Assembly (NCBI GenBank): GCA_029959365.1
Contig: JASCOA010000003.1
Span: 20,535-84,534 of the forward strand
Source of the DNA: Microbacteriaceae bacterium PS02343
Lineage (GTDB): Bacteria; Actinomycetota; Actinomycetes; Actinomycetales; Microbacteriaceae
Direction: 5' to 3'
DNA: 64,000 bases
Positions 8,742-16,207 of this stretch are shown here, piece by piece. Position 1 is the stretch's first letter. Every line of letters begins with the position of its first letter. The notes under the pieces were generated by a model, which saw only the letters and a program-made list of their open reading frames with translations, ran no database searches and was not told the DNA's origin. The translations under genes and the position numbers were made by a program.

Positions 8742-8773
8742 CTGACCGCTTCTGCGCGGATCGTGGCGGTCAG
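8742..8773. promoter_or_regulatory. Inverted repeat, candidate WYL-regulator operator
   Basis: CTGACCGC (8742-8749) and GCGGTCAG (8766-8773) are perfect 8-bp inverted arms with a 16-bp spacer, a spacing that puts both half-sites on the same helix face. They lie in the 101-bp divergent region between the WYL regulator and the VOC gene. Confidence 0.5.
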
Positions 8774-8810
8774 CACCGAGGGACACGCCCTCGGCGGAGC
8801 AGGAGCCATC

Positions 8811-9242
8811 ATGAGCATCACCGTCACCCCGCACCTCAACTTCCGTGGCACCGCCCGCGCCGCCCTCGGCTTCTACGCCGGGGTCTTCGGCGGCGAGCAG
8901 CTCGTCGCCACCCACGCTCAGGCGTACGGCACGACCGATCCGACCGAATCCGATCTCGTCGCCTGGGGCCAGGTCGAGGCCCCGAACGGCTTCCGCGTCA
9001 TGGCCTTCGACGTGCCCGCGCGCATGGACTACGACCCCGGCGTGATCCCGCTCTTCGTCGCGGTGCGGGGCGCCGACGCCGACGAGATCACCGACCTCTG
9101 GTCGCGCCTCGTCGAGGGCTCGACCGTCATCGCGCCGCTCGCCCCCGCCCAGTGGGCGCCGCTCTACGGCCAGCTCGTCGACCCCTTCGGCGTCACCTGG
9201 GTGCTCGATGTCGCCGCGGCGTGGGACGGCCAGCAGGCCTGA
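8811..9242 (+). CDS. VOC-family protein (PhnB/glyoxalase-like)
   Basis: A 143-residue protein of the vicinal oxygen chelate superfamily, PhnB-like subgroup. MSITVTPHLNFRGTARAALGF opens the fold, and QLVDPFGVTWVLDV closes it with the conserved DPFGxxW block. The ATG at 8811 has AGGAG 5 nt upstream; a longer frame from 8727 overlaps the regulatory region and is unlikely. PhnB-like proteins are mostly uncharacterised. Divergence from a WYL regulator is a recurrent arrangement for this family. A perfect GC hairpin at 9252-9283 follows the stop codon. Confidence 0.88.
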   Translation: MSITVTPHLNFRGTARAALGFYAGVFGGEQLVATHAQAYGTTDPTESDLVAWGQVEAPNGFRVMAFDVPARMDYDPGVIPLFVAVRGADADEITDLWSRLVEGSTVIAPLAPAQWAPLYGQLVDPFGVTWVLDVAAAWDGQQA

Positions 9243-9251
9243 GGCGCGACA

Positions 9252-9283
9252 GCGAGCGGATGCGCGAACGCGCATCCGCTCGC
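9252..9283. terminator. 15-bp perfect hairpin built on the GAGCGGATGCG word
   Basis: Perfect 15-bp inverted arms (9252-9266 and 9269-9283) with a 2-nt loop lie 10 bp past the VOC stop codon. No T-run follows, so termination is inferred from position and stem strength. Confidence 0.6.
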
Positions 9284-9435
9284 CCGCCGGGCAAGCTGAC
9301 CGCCGGCCTCGCGGCGGCGGCGGCTCACGTCGACAGGCGTAGCATTGGGTCCGCCGGTTGTCCGGTAGACGCAGTCGGCCATCCGACTCACTCGCTCCGC
9401 AGGGGTCGCCTGAGCGCCGGCCGGTCTGGATCTCC

Positions 9436-9957
9436 ATGAACCACCGAGCCGAAGCCAACCCGGCGGATGCCCTCATCCGAGCCATCACCCGCCTCGAGGC
9501 GACCGAGGCCGCACTACGCAGCAGGCTGCGCAGCCGGTTCTCGGTGAGCAACACCGACGTGACGGCGCTGCAGCTGCTCGACCGCGCCGAGCGGCAGGGG
9601 CGCGAGCTCACGGTCACGGAGCTCTCGCCGCTGCTGGGCATCTCGAATCCGGCCTGCACCGCGCTCGTCAACCGCCTGGAGGCCGGCGGGCACGTGGCCA
9701 AGCGCGCCGTGCCGGGCAACCGGCGCTCTCGCCGCGTCGCACTCACCGACCGAGCCCGCGACGAGCTGCTCGCGGCCATGACGAGCACTCGCGAGCGGCT
9801 CGACGAGCTCGTGGTCGACCTCAGCGAGCTCGAGCTGCTCCGCGCGGTCGAGCTGATCGACCGCGTCACGGACGCGCTGGCGGGCGGCGCTCCGCTCGTC
9901 GTGCCGAGCCGCTTCGATACCTCGACACCAGCTCGGAAGAAAAGTTCAAATCTTTAA
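9436..9957 (+). CDS. MarR-family transcriptional regulator
   Basis: A 173-residue winged-helix protein. The DNA-binding region reads LTVTELSPLLGISNPACTALVNRLEAGG, and the wing NRRSRRVALTDRARDELL is the usual MarR pattern. The start is taken at the ATG at 9436 (MNHRAEANP); an upstream in-frame extension has no family similarity. The last codons (KKSSNL) and the following 50 bp are unusually AT-rich for this DNA, which may be promoter sequence for the small gene downstream. Its ligand and target are not evident. Confidence 0.85.
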   Translation: MNHRAEANPADALIRAITRLEATEAALRSRLRSRFSVSNTDVTALQLLDRAERQGRELTVTELSPLLGISNPACTALVNRLEAGGHVAKRAVPGNRRSRRVALTDRARDELLAAMTSTRERLDELVVDLSELELLRAVELIDRVTDALAGGAPLVVPSRFDTSTPARKKSSNL

Positions 9958-10117
9958 GCGAATCCCTCGCTTTATTTCGCTGACTGAATTACCTTGGAGA
10001 CGTTGGACCGCATGCCAGCCCTCTCGACCGGAAGACCCCCGCATCCTCGCGGGGCACCGGCACCCGGGGCGATCCAGCTGAGAATGAGCGTTACGCCGCT
10101 CCAGTGAGCAGGTCGTC

Positions 10118-10261
10118 ATGACCCTGAACCCCGCACTCCAGCACCCCGTCACCCCGCTGACGCGGCCGAAGTCCTCCGCCATGTGGATCGCCACCTTCAG
10201 CGGCGGCATCGCCGCCATCACCGCGGTGGCCGCCATGCTCATGCTCGCCCTCGGGCGCTGA
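10118..10261 (+). CDS. Small single-pass membrane protein, 47 residues, unknown
   Basis: A 47-codon reading frame starting at the ATG at 10118 with AGG about 6 nt upstream. Residues 22-45 (MWIATFSGGIAAITAVAAML and onward) form one hydrophobic helix after a Pro-rich head (LQHPVTPLTRPKSSA). GC-rich third positions are compatible with translation. It follows an AT-rich promoter-like stretch (9940-10005) and precedes another unknown gene. No family is recognised. Confidence 0.5.
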   Translation: MTLNPALQHPVTPLTRPKSSAMWIATFSGGIAAITAVAAMLMLALGR

Positions 10262-10353
10262 GCCCCGCCCGCGCCATCGCGCGTCCCATCCCGCGCTCAT
10301 CCCCGCGCCTTCCCGCGCCGCGCGGATCACCGTCGACCCCTTCGGAGGACCCC

Positions 10354-10704
10354 ATGATCGGTCTCGCCACCGTGCACGACCTGCCCCGCGACCTCGCACT
10401 CGACGCCTTCAGCGTCTCGTCCTATCAGCTCGACGACGGCCCGCAGGAGGGCATGACGGTCGTCGAGGTCAACGACCGGCACCAGCAGGTGATCGCTCGC
10501 ACCGTCACGGATGCGCAGGGCGGTCGCGAGGAGGTCGCCGACATCGTGCTCGCCCGCAGCCCGATCGAGCGCTGCGCCGACTTCGCGGTGGAGCCGTTCG
10601 GGCGCCGCAAGCGCGTCATCGCGCTCGTCGCGCTGCGCGTCTCGACGCGCACCGCCTCGCTCGACCAGCTGCGCGCGCAGAACGCCTTCGGCGCCACCGC
10701 CTGA
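10354..10704 (+). CDS. Hypothetical protein, 116 residues
   Basis: A 116-residue soluble protein not recognised as belonging to any family. The ATG at 10354 is preceded by GGAGGA 4 nt upstream, a strong ribosome-binding site. The sequence is rich in Val, Asp and Arg, with alternating strands (GMTVVEVNDRHQQVIARTVT, then FAVEPFGRRKRVIALVALRV) suggesting a small beta-rich fold. No signal peptide or membrane segment is present. It lies 93 bp after the 47-residue membrane protein and may share its transcript; a bidirectional hairpin terminator follows at 10782-10807. Confidence 0.65.
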   Translation: MIGLATVHDLPRDLALDAFSVSSYQLDDGPQEGMTVVEVNDRHQQVIARTVTDAQGGREEVADIVLARSPIERCADFAVEPFGRRKRVIALVALRVSTRTASLDQLRAQNAFGATA

Positions 10705-10781
10705 CCCCGACGACCCGTGCGGTCGCGGTCGCCACGCCCCCCGCACGGCGGGGTGCGCCGCTCGGCGGCGCATCCGCTCCT

Positions 10782-10807
10782 CCCTCCCGGTAGGGGTGCC
10801 GGGAGGG
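10782..10807. terminator. Bidirectional hairpin terminator
   Basis: CCCTCCCGG (10782-10790) pairs perfectly with CCGGGAGGG (10799-10807) across an 8-nt loop, between a plus-strand stop (10704) and a minus-strand stop (10818). Confidence 0.65.
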
Positions 10808-10817
10808 GGCCCCGGCC

Positions 10818-12896
10818 TCAGACCGAGATGGGCTGATCCGCTGCGACGGGCGCCGCCTCATCCAGCGAGGCGCCCCTGCGCCGGCCGCCCGCGGCCTTCT
10901 CCGGCACCGGTGCCGCGCCGCTCTCGCGCTGCTCGCGCAGGTGCTCGCGCGCCTCCGTCTGCCGCTCCTGCTCGGCGCCGCTCAGCACCGCGGCGCGGAT
11001 GTGCTCGTTCGTGTAGCCGAACGCGTCGACGAGGTCCTGCGCGTGCGGCCGGATGCGCTCCACGAGCCGGTCGATGTACGCGGTGACCGCCTCGGCCCGC
11101 TGCTCGCTGAGCCGGCCGTGGATGAGGTACCAGGCCAGGTGCCGCTCCATGAGCCGGAAGCCGAACAGGTCGCGCAGCCAGGTGAGCACCCGCCGGGTGC
11201 CCTCGTGCTCGACGGCCTCGAGGCCGCGGGTGAACGCCTCCCACTGCTCGAGCTCGGCGTGCGCCCGCGCGGCCTCGATGAGCTCGTGCTGGTGGCGGTT
11301 GAAGATGCGCGCGGCCTCCGCGCGATCCGCTCTCGACGCGGGCCGCAGCTTGGCGGCGAGCTCGGCCACCATGGTCTCCGCGCGATCGGCCAGCAGCTCG
11401 TGCTGGCTCTCGAGATCGCGCACCTGCACGACCGAGCGCGCCGTGGATCCGAGATCCGCGATCCGCTGCCCGGCCCGGCGCAGGCCGCTGCGCGAGAGCA
11501 GCCGCTCGCTCGCCTGGTCGACGACGAAGGAGGCCATCGCGCCGAAGTCCGCCTTGGCGAAGCGCCGGCTGTAATCGGTGAGCAGCCGCTTGCCGACGAG
11601 CTGCAGCAGCACGGTGTTGTCGCCCTCGAAGGTGGCGTAGACGTCGAGGTCGGCGCGCAGGCCCACGATGCGGTTCTCGGCGAGGAAGCCGGCACCGCCG
11701 CAGGCCTCGCGGCACTCCTGCAGGGTCTCGAGCGCGTGCCAGGTGGAGAGCGACTTGAGGCCGGCGGCGAGGGTCTCGAGATCCTGCCGGTCGTCGTCGC
11801 CGTCCTCGGCGCCCGAGAAGACCGCGTCGAACTTCTCGAGCAGGCCGTCGTGGGCGAAGGACGCCGCGTAGGTCGTGGCGAGCAGCGGCAGCAGGCGGCG
11901 CTGGTGCTGCTGGTAGTCGAGCAGCACGACCTCGTCGTGCTCGTCGGCCGCGGTGAACTGGCGACGCTGGTTGCCGTAGCCGATCGCGATCGCGAGCGCC
12001 GCCTTCGAGGCCGAGACGGAGGCGCCGTCGAGCGAGACGCGCCCCTGCACGAGCGTGCCGAGCATGGTGAAGAACCGTCGGCCCGGGCTCGCGATCGGCG
12101 AGGAGTAGGCGCCGTCCTCGGCGACCGCCCCGTAGCGGTCGAGCAGGTTCTCGCGCGGCACCCGCACGTGGGTGAAGTGCAGCCGTCCGTTGTCGATGCC
12201 GTTGAGGCCGCCCTTGAGGCCGTCGTCCTCGCCGCCGACACCGGGTAGGAAGGCCCCGGCCTCGTCGCGGATCGGCACGTAGAAGGCGTGCACGCCGTGG
12301 CCGACGCCGTCGGTCACGAGCTGCGCGAAGACCACGGCCGCGCGGCCGTGCAGCGCCGCGTTGCCGAGGTAGTCCTTCCACGCGCCGCGGAACGGGGTGT
12401 GCAGGTCGAAGCTCTGCGAGGAGGCGTCGTAGGTGGCGGTGGTGCCGATGCTCGAGACGTCCGATCCGTGGCCGGTCTCCGTCATGGCGAAGGCGCCGGG
12501 CATGCGCAGGTCGACGATCTCGGGCAGGAAGCGCTCGTGGTGCGTCTCGGTGCCGAGGTGCAGCACAGCGGCGCCGAAGAGGCCCCACTGCACGCCCGAC
12601 TTGATCTGCAGGCTCGGGTCGGCCAGCACCAGCTCCTCGAAGCTCGCGATGTTGCCGCCGTGGTTGGACTCGCCGCCGAAGCGCTCCGGGAACGCCCGCT
12701 GGATGGCCCCCTCCCGCACCAGGCCGTGCAGCTGCTCGAGGGTGCGCGCGCGGTGCTCGGCGAGCGTCTGGCCCTCGATGCGCTGGAACTCCGGGCGGCT
12801 CACGAGCCCGCGGGTGGCGAGCCGCTCCTCGGCCCAGCGGCCGAGCAGCTGGCGGCCGAGACCGGCGATGTCGATGCGTGCGGCGGGGTCGGACAT
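10818..12896 (-). CDS. Acyl-CoA dehydrogenase / acyl-CoA oxidase family protein, long form
   Basis: A 692-residue flavoprotein of the acyl-CoA oxidase type: N-terminal helical domain, beta-domain with FAMTETGHGSDVSSIGTTATYD (the FAD/substrate motif at about residues 137-158), C-terminal helical domain with ECREACGGAGFLAENRI, and a further C-terminal domain absent from 380-residue dehydrogenases. It should desaturate acyl-CoA at the alpha-beta position with bound FAD, passing electrons to oxygen or ETF. ATG at 12896 has GAGGAG 6 nt upstream. The C-terminal 40 residues are Glu/Arg/Ala-rich and poorly conserved. It appears monocistronic; chain-length preference is unknown. Confidence 0.92.
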   Translation of the reverse strand: MSDPAARIDIAGLGRQLLGRWAEERLATRGLVSRPEFQRIEGQTLAEHRARTLEQLHGLVREGAIQRAFPERFGGESNHGGNIASFEELVLADPSLQIKSGVQWGLFGAAVLHLGTETHHERFLPEIVDLRMPGAFAMTETGHGSDVSSIGTTATYDASSQSFDLHTPFRGAWKDYLGNAALHGRAAVVFAQLVTDGVGHGVHAFYVPIRDEAGAFLPGVGGEDDGLKGGLNGIDNGRLHFTHVRVPRENLLDRYGAVAEDGAYSSPIASPGRRFFTMLGTLVQGRVSLDGASVSASKAALAIAIGYGNQRRQFTAADEHDEVVLLDYQQHQRRLLPLLATTYAASFAHDGLLEKFDAVFSGAEDGDDDRQDLETLAAGLKSLSTWHALETLQECREACGGAGFLAENRIVGLRADLDVYATFEGDNTVLLQLVGKRLLTDYSRRFAKADFGAMASFVVDQASERLLSRSGLRRAGQRIADLGSTARSVVQVRDLESQHELLADRAETMVAELAAKLRPASRADRAEAARIFNRHQHELIEAARAHAELEQWEAFTRGLEAVEHEGTRRVLTWLRDLFGFRLMERHLAWYLIHGRLSEQRAEAVTAYIDRLVERIRPHAQDLVDAFGYTNEHIRAAVLSGAEQERQTEAREHLREQRESGAAPVPEKAAGGRRRGASLDEAAPVAADQPISV

Positions 12897-13162
12897 GTGC
12901 GCTCCTCGATGAACTCGGGGGCTGTGCTGCGCCCCTGCCGCCACGGTAGGCGACCTCCAATGCGGTGGCGCGATCGTGGTGGGAACCGCACAACGCTGCA
13001 GCGGATGCGGTCGCCTCCCGCTGTGGGCGTCCGCCAGGCGGGGCGGATGCGCGCGATCCGTAGGCGGGCGGGCCGCCAGCGGCTACGCTTCGAGCACTCC
13101 CCGCCGCATCCCGCACCATCCGATCCAGCCCGTCCCCTGACCGGGCGTCCACGAGGTGCCCC

Positions 13163-14368
13163 GTGCGCAGACCCAGCTCCCCTCACCGCCGTCGCCTCTT
13201 CGCGGTCGCGGGCGTCATCGCCGCGGCGGGCCTCGTCGCCGGGATCGGCGCCTTCTGGGCCGGCCAGCGCGCGGTCGTGACGCCGCCCGAGGCGGCGGCG
13301 CCCCTGATCGAGCCGGACGTGCTCGAGGGCGAGACCTTCGACCCGCTGCAGCGGGCACGGCTCGCCGAGCTGCGCGCCTTCACCGACTGGCTCGACGCCG
13401 CCGGAGCGGAGGGCTTCATCGGCGAGATCGGCTGGCCGGCCGCGAGCGACCCCGGCTGGGATCCGCTCGGCCGCTACTGGTACGACCTGGCCGGGCAGGA
13501 GGGGCTCTGGACCGCGGCCTGGGCGGCCGGCAGCCATTGGTCCGACGACTACCGCCTGGTGACCTACGGCGGCACCGGTGTGCTGAGCACCGCCGGCGGG
13601 CAGGGCCTCGTGCTCGAGCAGCTGGAGGCGGACCGCGCGGAGGACGGTTCGGGCGCGCGGCACGGCGTGAACCTGGCCGGCCTCGAGTTCGGCACGGGCG
13701 AGGGCTTCTCGGCGGCGCGGCCGGGCGAGCTCGGCACGGACTACTTCGCCGAGGCGCCCGAGTCCTACGCCTGGCTCGCGGACCGCGGCGTCGACCTCGT
13801 GCGGCTGCCCGTGCGGTGGGAGCGGCTGCAGCCCGACCCCGGCGGCGCCCTCGACGATCAGCACGCGGCGCTCGTGGAGCAGCAGCTCGACGCGGCCGAG
13901 GCCGCGGGCGTCGACGTGATCCTCGACCTGCACAACTACGGCGCCCACGGCGCGGACCTGCTCGGCTCGGCCGCACTGCCGGACGACCGGCTCGCGCGGT
14001 TCTGGCTGGCGGTCTCGGAGCGGTGGGGCGCGCATTCGGCTCTGCTCGGCTACGGCCTCATGAACGAGCCGCACGGTCTCGGCGGCGGCGACGAGCGGGG
14101 CGCCGCGGCGGCCTGGGAGGCGACCACGCAGGGGGTCGTCGACGCCCTGCGCGATGCCGGCGACGAGCATCTGCTGCTCGTCGCCGGCTACGACTGGTCG
14201 AGCCTGGCCCGCTGGAGCGACAACCATCCGAGCGGATGGATCGACGACCCCGCGGAGTCCTTCCGCTACGAGGCGCACCACTACTGGGACGCCTTCGGCG
14301 CGGGCGCCTACGACCGCCCCTACGCCGAGGAGCTCTCGACGGTCGAGGCGGGCAGCGGCACCGGCTGA
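13163..14368 (+). CDS. Membrane-anchored GH5-like glycosidase with apparently permuted barrel
   Basis: A 401-residue protein with an N-terminal signal anchor (residues 9-34) and an exported domain. Cellulase-family GH5 elements are present but in unusual order. The segment resembling strand 7 with the nucleophile (FIGEIGWP, Glu88) and strand 8 (LWTAAWAAGSHW, 115-126) comes first. Strand 1 (GVNLAGLEFG, 168-177), strand 2 (VDLVRLPVRWERLQP), strand 3 (VILDLHNYG), acid/base Glu302 in LMNEPHG and strand 6 HHYWD (372-376) follow. The protein ends 25 residues later with no second nucleophile strand. GTG at 13163 has GAGGTG upstream. It faces the polysaccharide operon and overlaps its last gene by 49 bp; it may trim or release that polymer. 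Confidence 0.8.
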   Translation: MRRPSSPHRRRLFAVAGVIAAAGLVAGIGAFWAGQRAVVTPPEAAAPLIEPDVLEGETFDPLQRARLAELRAFTDWLDAAGAEGFIGEIGWPAASDPGWDPLGRYWYDLAGQEGLWTAAWAAGSHWSDDYRLVTYGGTGVLSTAGGQGLVLEQLEADRAEDGSGARHGVNLAGLEFGTGEGFSAARPGELGTDYFAEAPESYAWLADRGVDLVRLPVRWERLQPDPGGALDDQHAALVEQQLDAAEAAGVDVILDLHNYGAHGADLLGSAALPDDRLARFWLAVSERWGAHSALLGYGLMNEPHGLGGGDERGAAAAWEATTQGVVDALRDAGDEHLLLVAGYDWSSLARWSDNHPSGWIDDPAESFRYEAHHYWDAFGAGAYDRPYAEELSTVEAGSGTG

Positions 14369-15738
14369 GTCGCGGGCGGCTCGGCGACGACCCGGCTCGG
14401 GTCCGCGGCGAGCGCCGCCGCGATCAGCCCGGCCACCTGCAGCCCGTCGCGCACCGCGTAGTTGGTGCCGCGGTCCTCGGGGAAGACCTGCGAGAAGTTC
14501 GCGAGGAAGTAGCCCGGCAGCGGGGTGCGCATGGCGGGGATGCGCGACTCGTAGGTGACGTCGACGATGTGCTGCGCGTTGCGGAAGCGGAACACGTGCG
14601 ACTCCACGACGAGGTCGGGCGAGAACTCGGGGATCAACTCCGCGAGACCTGCGAACCAGCGCTCGCGCAGCGCATCCTCGTCCATCGTCATCAGCTCGTG
14701 GTCGTTGGGCACGTAGTCGCCGATGTAGTAGATGTAGCGGCCGCCCGTGTTCTCGGCGCCGATGAGCGAGTCGAGGCTGAGGAACACCAGGAACGGGGCG
14801 TCGAGGTCGTGGATCTGGTGCCAGTAGGTGTCGGTGATCGGATGGCTCGTCGTGACGATCATGAGCGCGGCGCCGAGGTAGTCGATGTCGTTCAGCTGCT
14901 TCGCGTACTCCGGGGTCATCGCCGGGTGCTGCGAGGCGGCGCGAGCCAGCGCGTTGCTCGGGATTGCCCCCAGCACGGCGTCGAAGCGGCGCACCTCGCC
15001 GTCGACGACGAGCGCGGGCTTGCCCTCCAGCTGGTGGAACGCCGTGATCGGCGTGGAGGTGCGCAGCACCGCGCCGCGCCGCTCGAGCTCCTCCACCCAG
15101 CGGTCGACCATCACGCGGAAGCCGCCCGTGAAGTAGCCCAGCCGCTCGGTCTGCTCGCCATCGATCTTCGACGTCTGCCGCACGTGGATCCGGGTCCAGA
15201 GCCACGCCATCGTGATCCGGTCCCAGTAGATGTCGAACTTGCCGACCAGCAGCGGCTTCCACACGATGTCGGTCGCCCGCTTGCCGTTGACGCGGCAGAG
15301 CCACTCGTAGGCGGTGACCTTCGTGAGCGGATGCCAGTTGCGCAGCGAGAGCGTGCGCAACCCCGTCAGACCCGTGCGGATCCGGTCGACGAGGCTCAGC
15401 GGCGTGAAGCGCAGCAGCTCGAGCGGCGTCGTGAACCCGTAGCGCCTGCCCTGGTGGAAGGCCTTGATCGAGCTCGGGTGGAAGCTCAGCTTGTCGCGGA
15501 TGCCGAGCTCCTCGGCCATGTCGGTCATCCAGTGGTCGGTCGTGTAGAGGAAGTGGTAGGCCCGCTCGAGCGGGAAGCCGTCGTCGAGCTCGAAGCCGGC
15601 GACGAGCCCGCCGAGGGTCGGCGCCGCCTCGAAGACCTCGATGCGGTGGCCCGCCTTGGCGAGCTCGTAGGCGGCGGTGAGGCCGGTGAACCCCCCTCCG
15701 ACGACGGCGATGCGGGCGGGGGCTGCTGCGTGGTTCAT
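14320..15738 (-). CDS. FAD-dependent oxidoreductase, protoporphyrinogen-oxidase/UDP-galactopyranose-mutase-like
   Basis: A 472-residue flavoprotein. VVGGGFTGLTAAYELAKAGH (residues 12-31) is the ADP-binding G-x-G-x-x-G motif and VFEAAPTLGGLV the second dinucleotide segment. GYFTGGFRVMVDRWVEELE is the family mid-domain, and GYFLANFSQVFPEDRGTNYAVRDG the C-terminal FAD motif. Such proteins recur beside GtrA and GT2 genes in polysaccharide loci; a sugar-nucleotide or prenyl-sugar redox role is plausible but not proven. ATG at 15738 overlaps the GtrA stop (ATGA), with AAGGAA upstream. It is the last gene of the five-gene operon and its 3' end overlaps the convergent GH5 gene. Confidence 0.85.
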   Translation of the reverse strand: MNHAAAPARIAVVGGGFTGLTAAYELAKAGHRIEVFEAAPTLGGLVAGFELDDGFPLERAYHFLYTTDHWMTDMAEELGIRDKLSFHPSSIKAFHQGRRYGFTTPLELLRFTPLSLVDRIRTGLTGLRTLSLRNWHPLTKVTAYEWLCRVNGKRATDIVWKPLLVGKFDIYWDRITMAWLWTRIHVRQTSKIDGEQTERLGYFTGGFRVMVDRWVEELERRGAVLRTSTPITAFHQLEGKPALVVDGEVRRFDAVLGAIPSNALARAASQHPAMTPEYAKQLNDIDYLGAALMIVTTSHPITDTYWHQIHDLDAPFLVFLSLDSLIGAENTGGRYIYYIGDYVPNDHELMTMDEDALRERWFAGLAELIPEFSPDLVVESHVFRFRNAQHIVDVTYESRIPAMRTPLPGYFLANFSQVFPEDRGTNYAVRDGLQVAGLIAAALAADPSRVVAEPPATQPVPLPASTVESSSA

Positions 15739-16187
15739 GCGACGTTCCTTCCGGTGGATGCGGCGAAGGTGATGCGGGAGTTGAGCCGGTACTGCAGCAG
15801 CAGCACGACGGGCAGCGTGAGGCCCTTGGCCAGCAGCGGCTCGGACTGCAGCACGTCGACGAGCAGCGCGAGCATGAGGCTGCTCACCACCCAGCCGGCA
15901 CCGGTGACGAGCGCGAAGCTGATGAAGCGCGCCACGATGCGGTCGCGCACCTTGAAGTTGACGACGCTGTTGGCGCCGAAGCTCGCCACCATCGCGGCGA
16001 AGGTCGAGACCGTGTTCGCGAAGACCGGATGCAGGCCGGTCGCCTCGACCAGCAGGGCGTAGATGCCGAGGTCGACGACGAGGGCGCCGCCGCCGATCAC
16101 GGCGTACAGCAGCAGGTTGCGGTAACGGCGGGCGAGGGCGCGCAGGCGCGACCGCCTCGGGGCGGGTGGGGCGATGGTGACGTTCAC
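15735..16187 (-). CDS. GtrA-family membrane protein
   Basis: A protein of about 150 residues with four membrane helices typical of GtrA/DPMS-like proteins (NLLLYAVIGGGALVVDLGIY; FANTVSTFAAMVASFGANSV; RFISFALVTGAGWVVSSLML; GLTLPVVLLLQYRLNSRITF). These are thought to help flip or present polyprenyl-phosphate sugars across the membrane. The start is the GTG at 16185-16187 with GAGGGG 6 nt upstream; an alternative GTG at 16211 overlaps the upstream TGA (GTGA) and would add eight residues. Its stop overlaps the FAD oxidoreductase start. It supplies the lipid-linked donor step expected for the GT39 enzyme encoded just upstream. Confidence 0.88.
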   Translation of the reverse strand: MNVTIAPPAPRRSRLRALARRYRNLLLYAVIGGGALVVDLGIYALLVEATGLHPVFANTVSTFAAMVASFGANSVVNFKVRDRIVARFISFALVTGAGWVVSSLMLALLVDVLQSEPLLAKGLTLPVVLLLQYRLNSRITFAASTGRNVA

Positions 16188-16207
16188 GGGGATCCCCTCG
16201 TCGTTCT

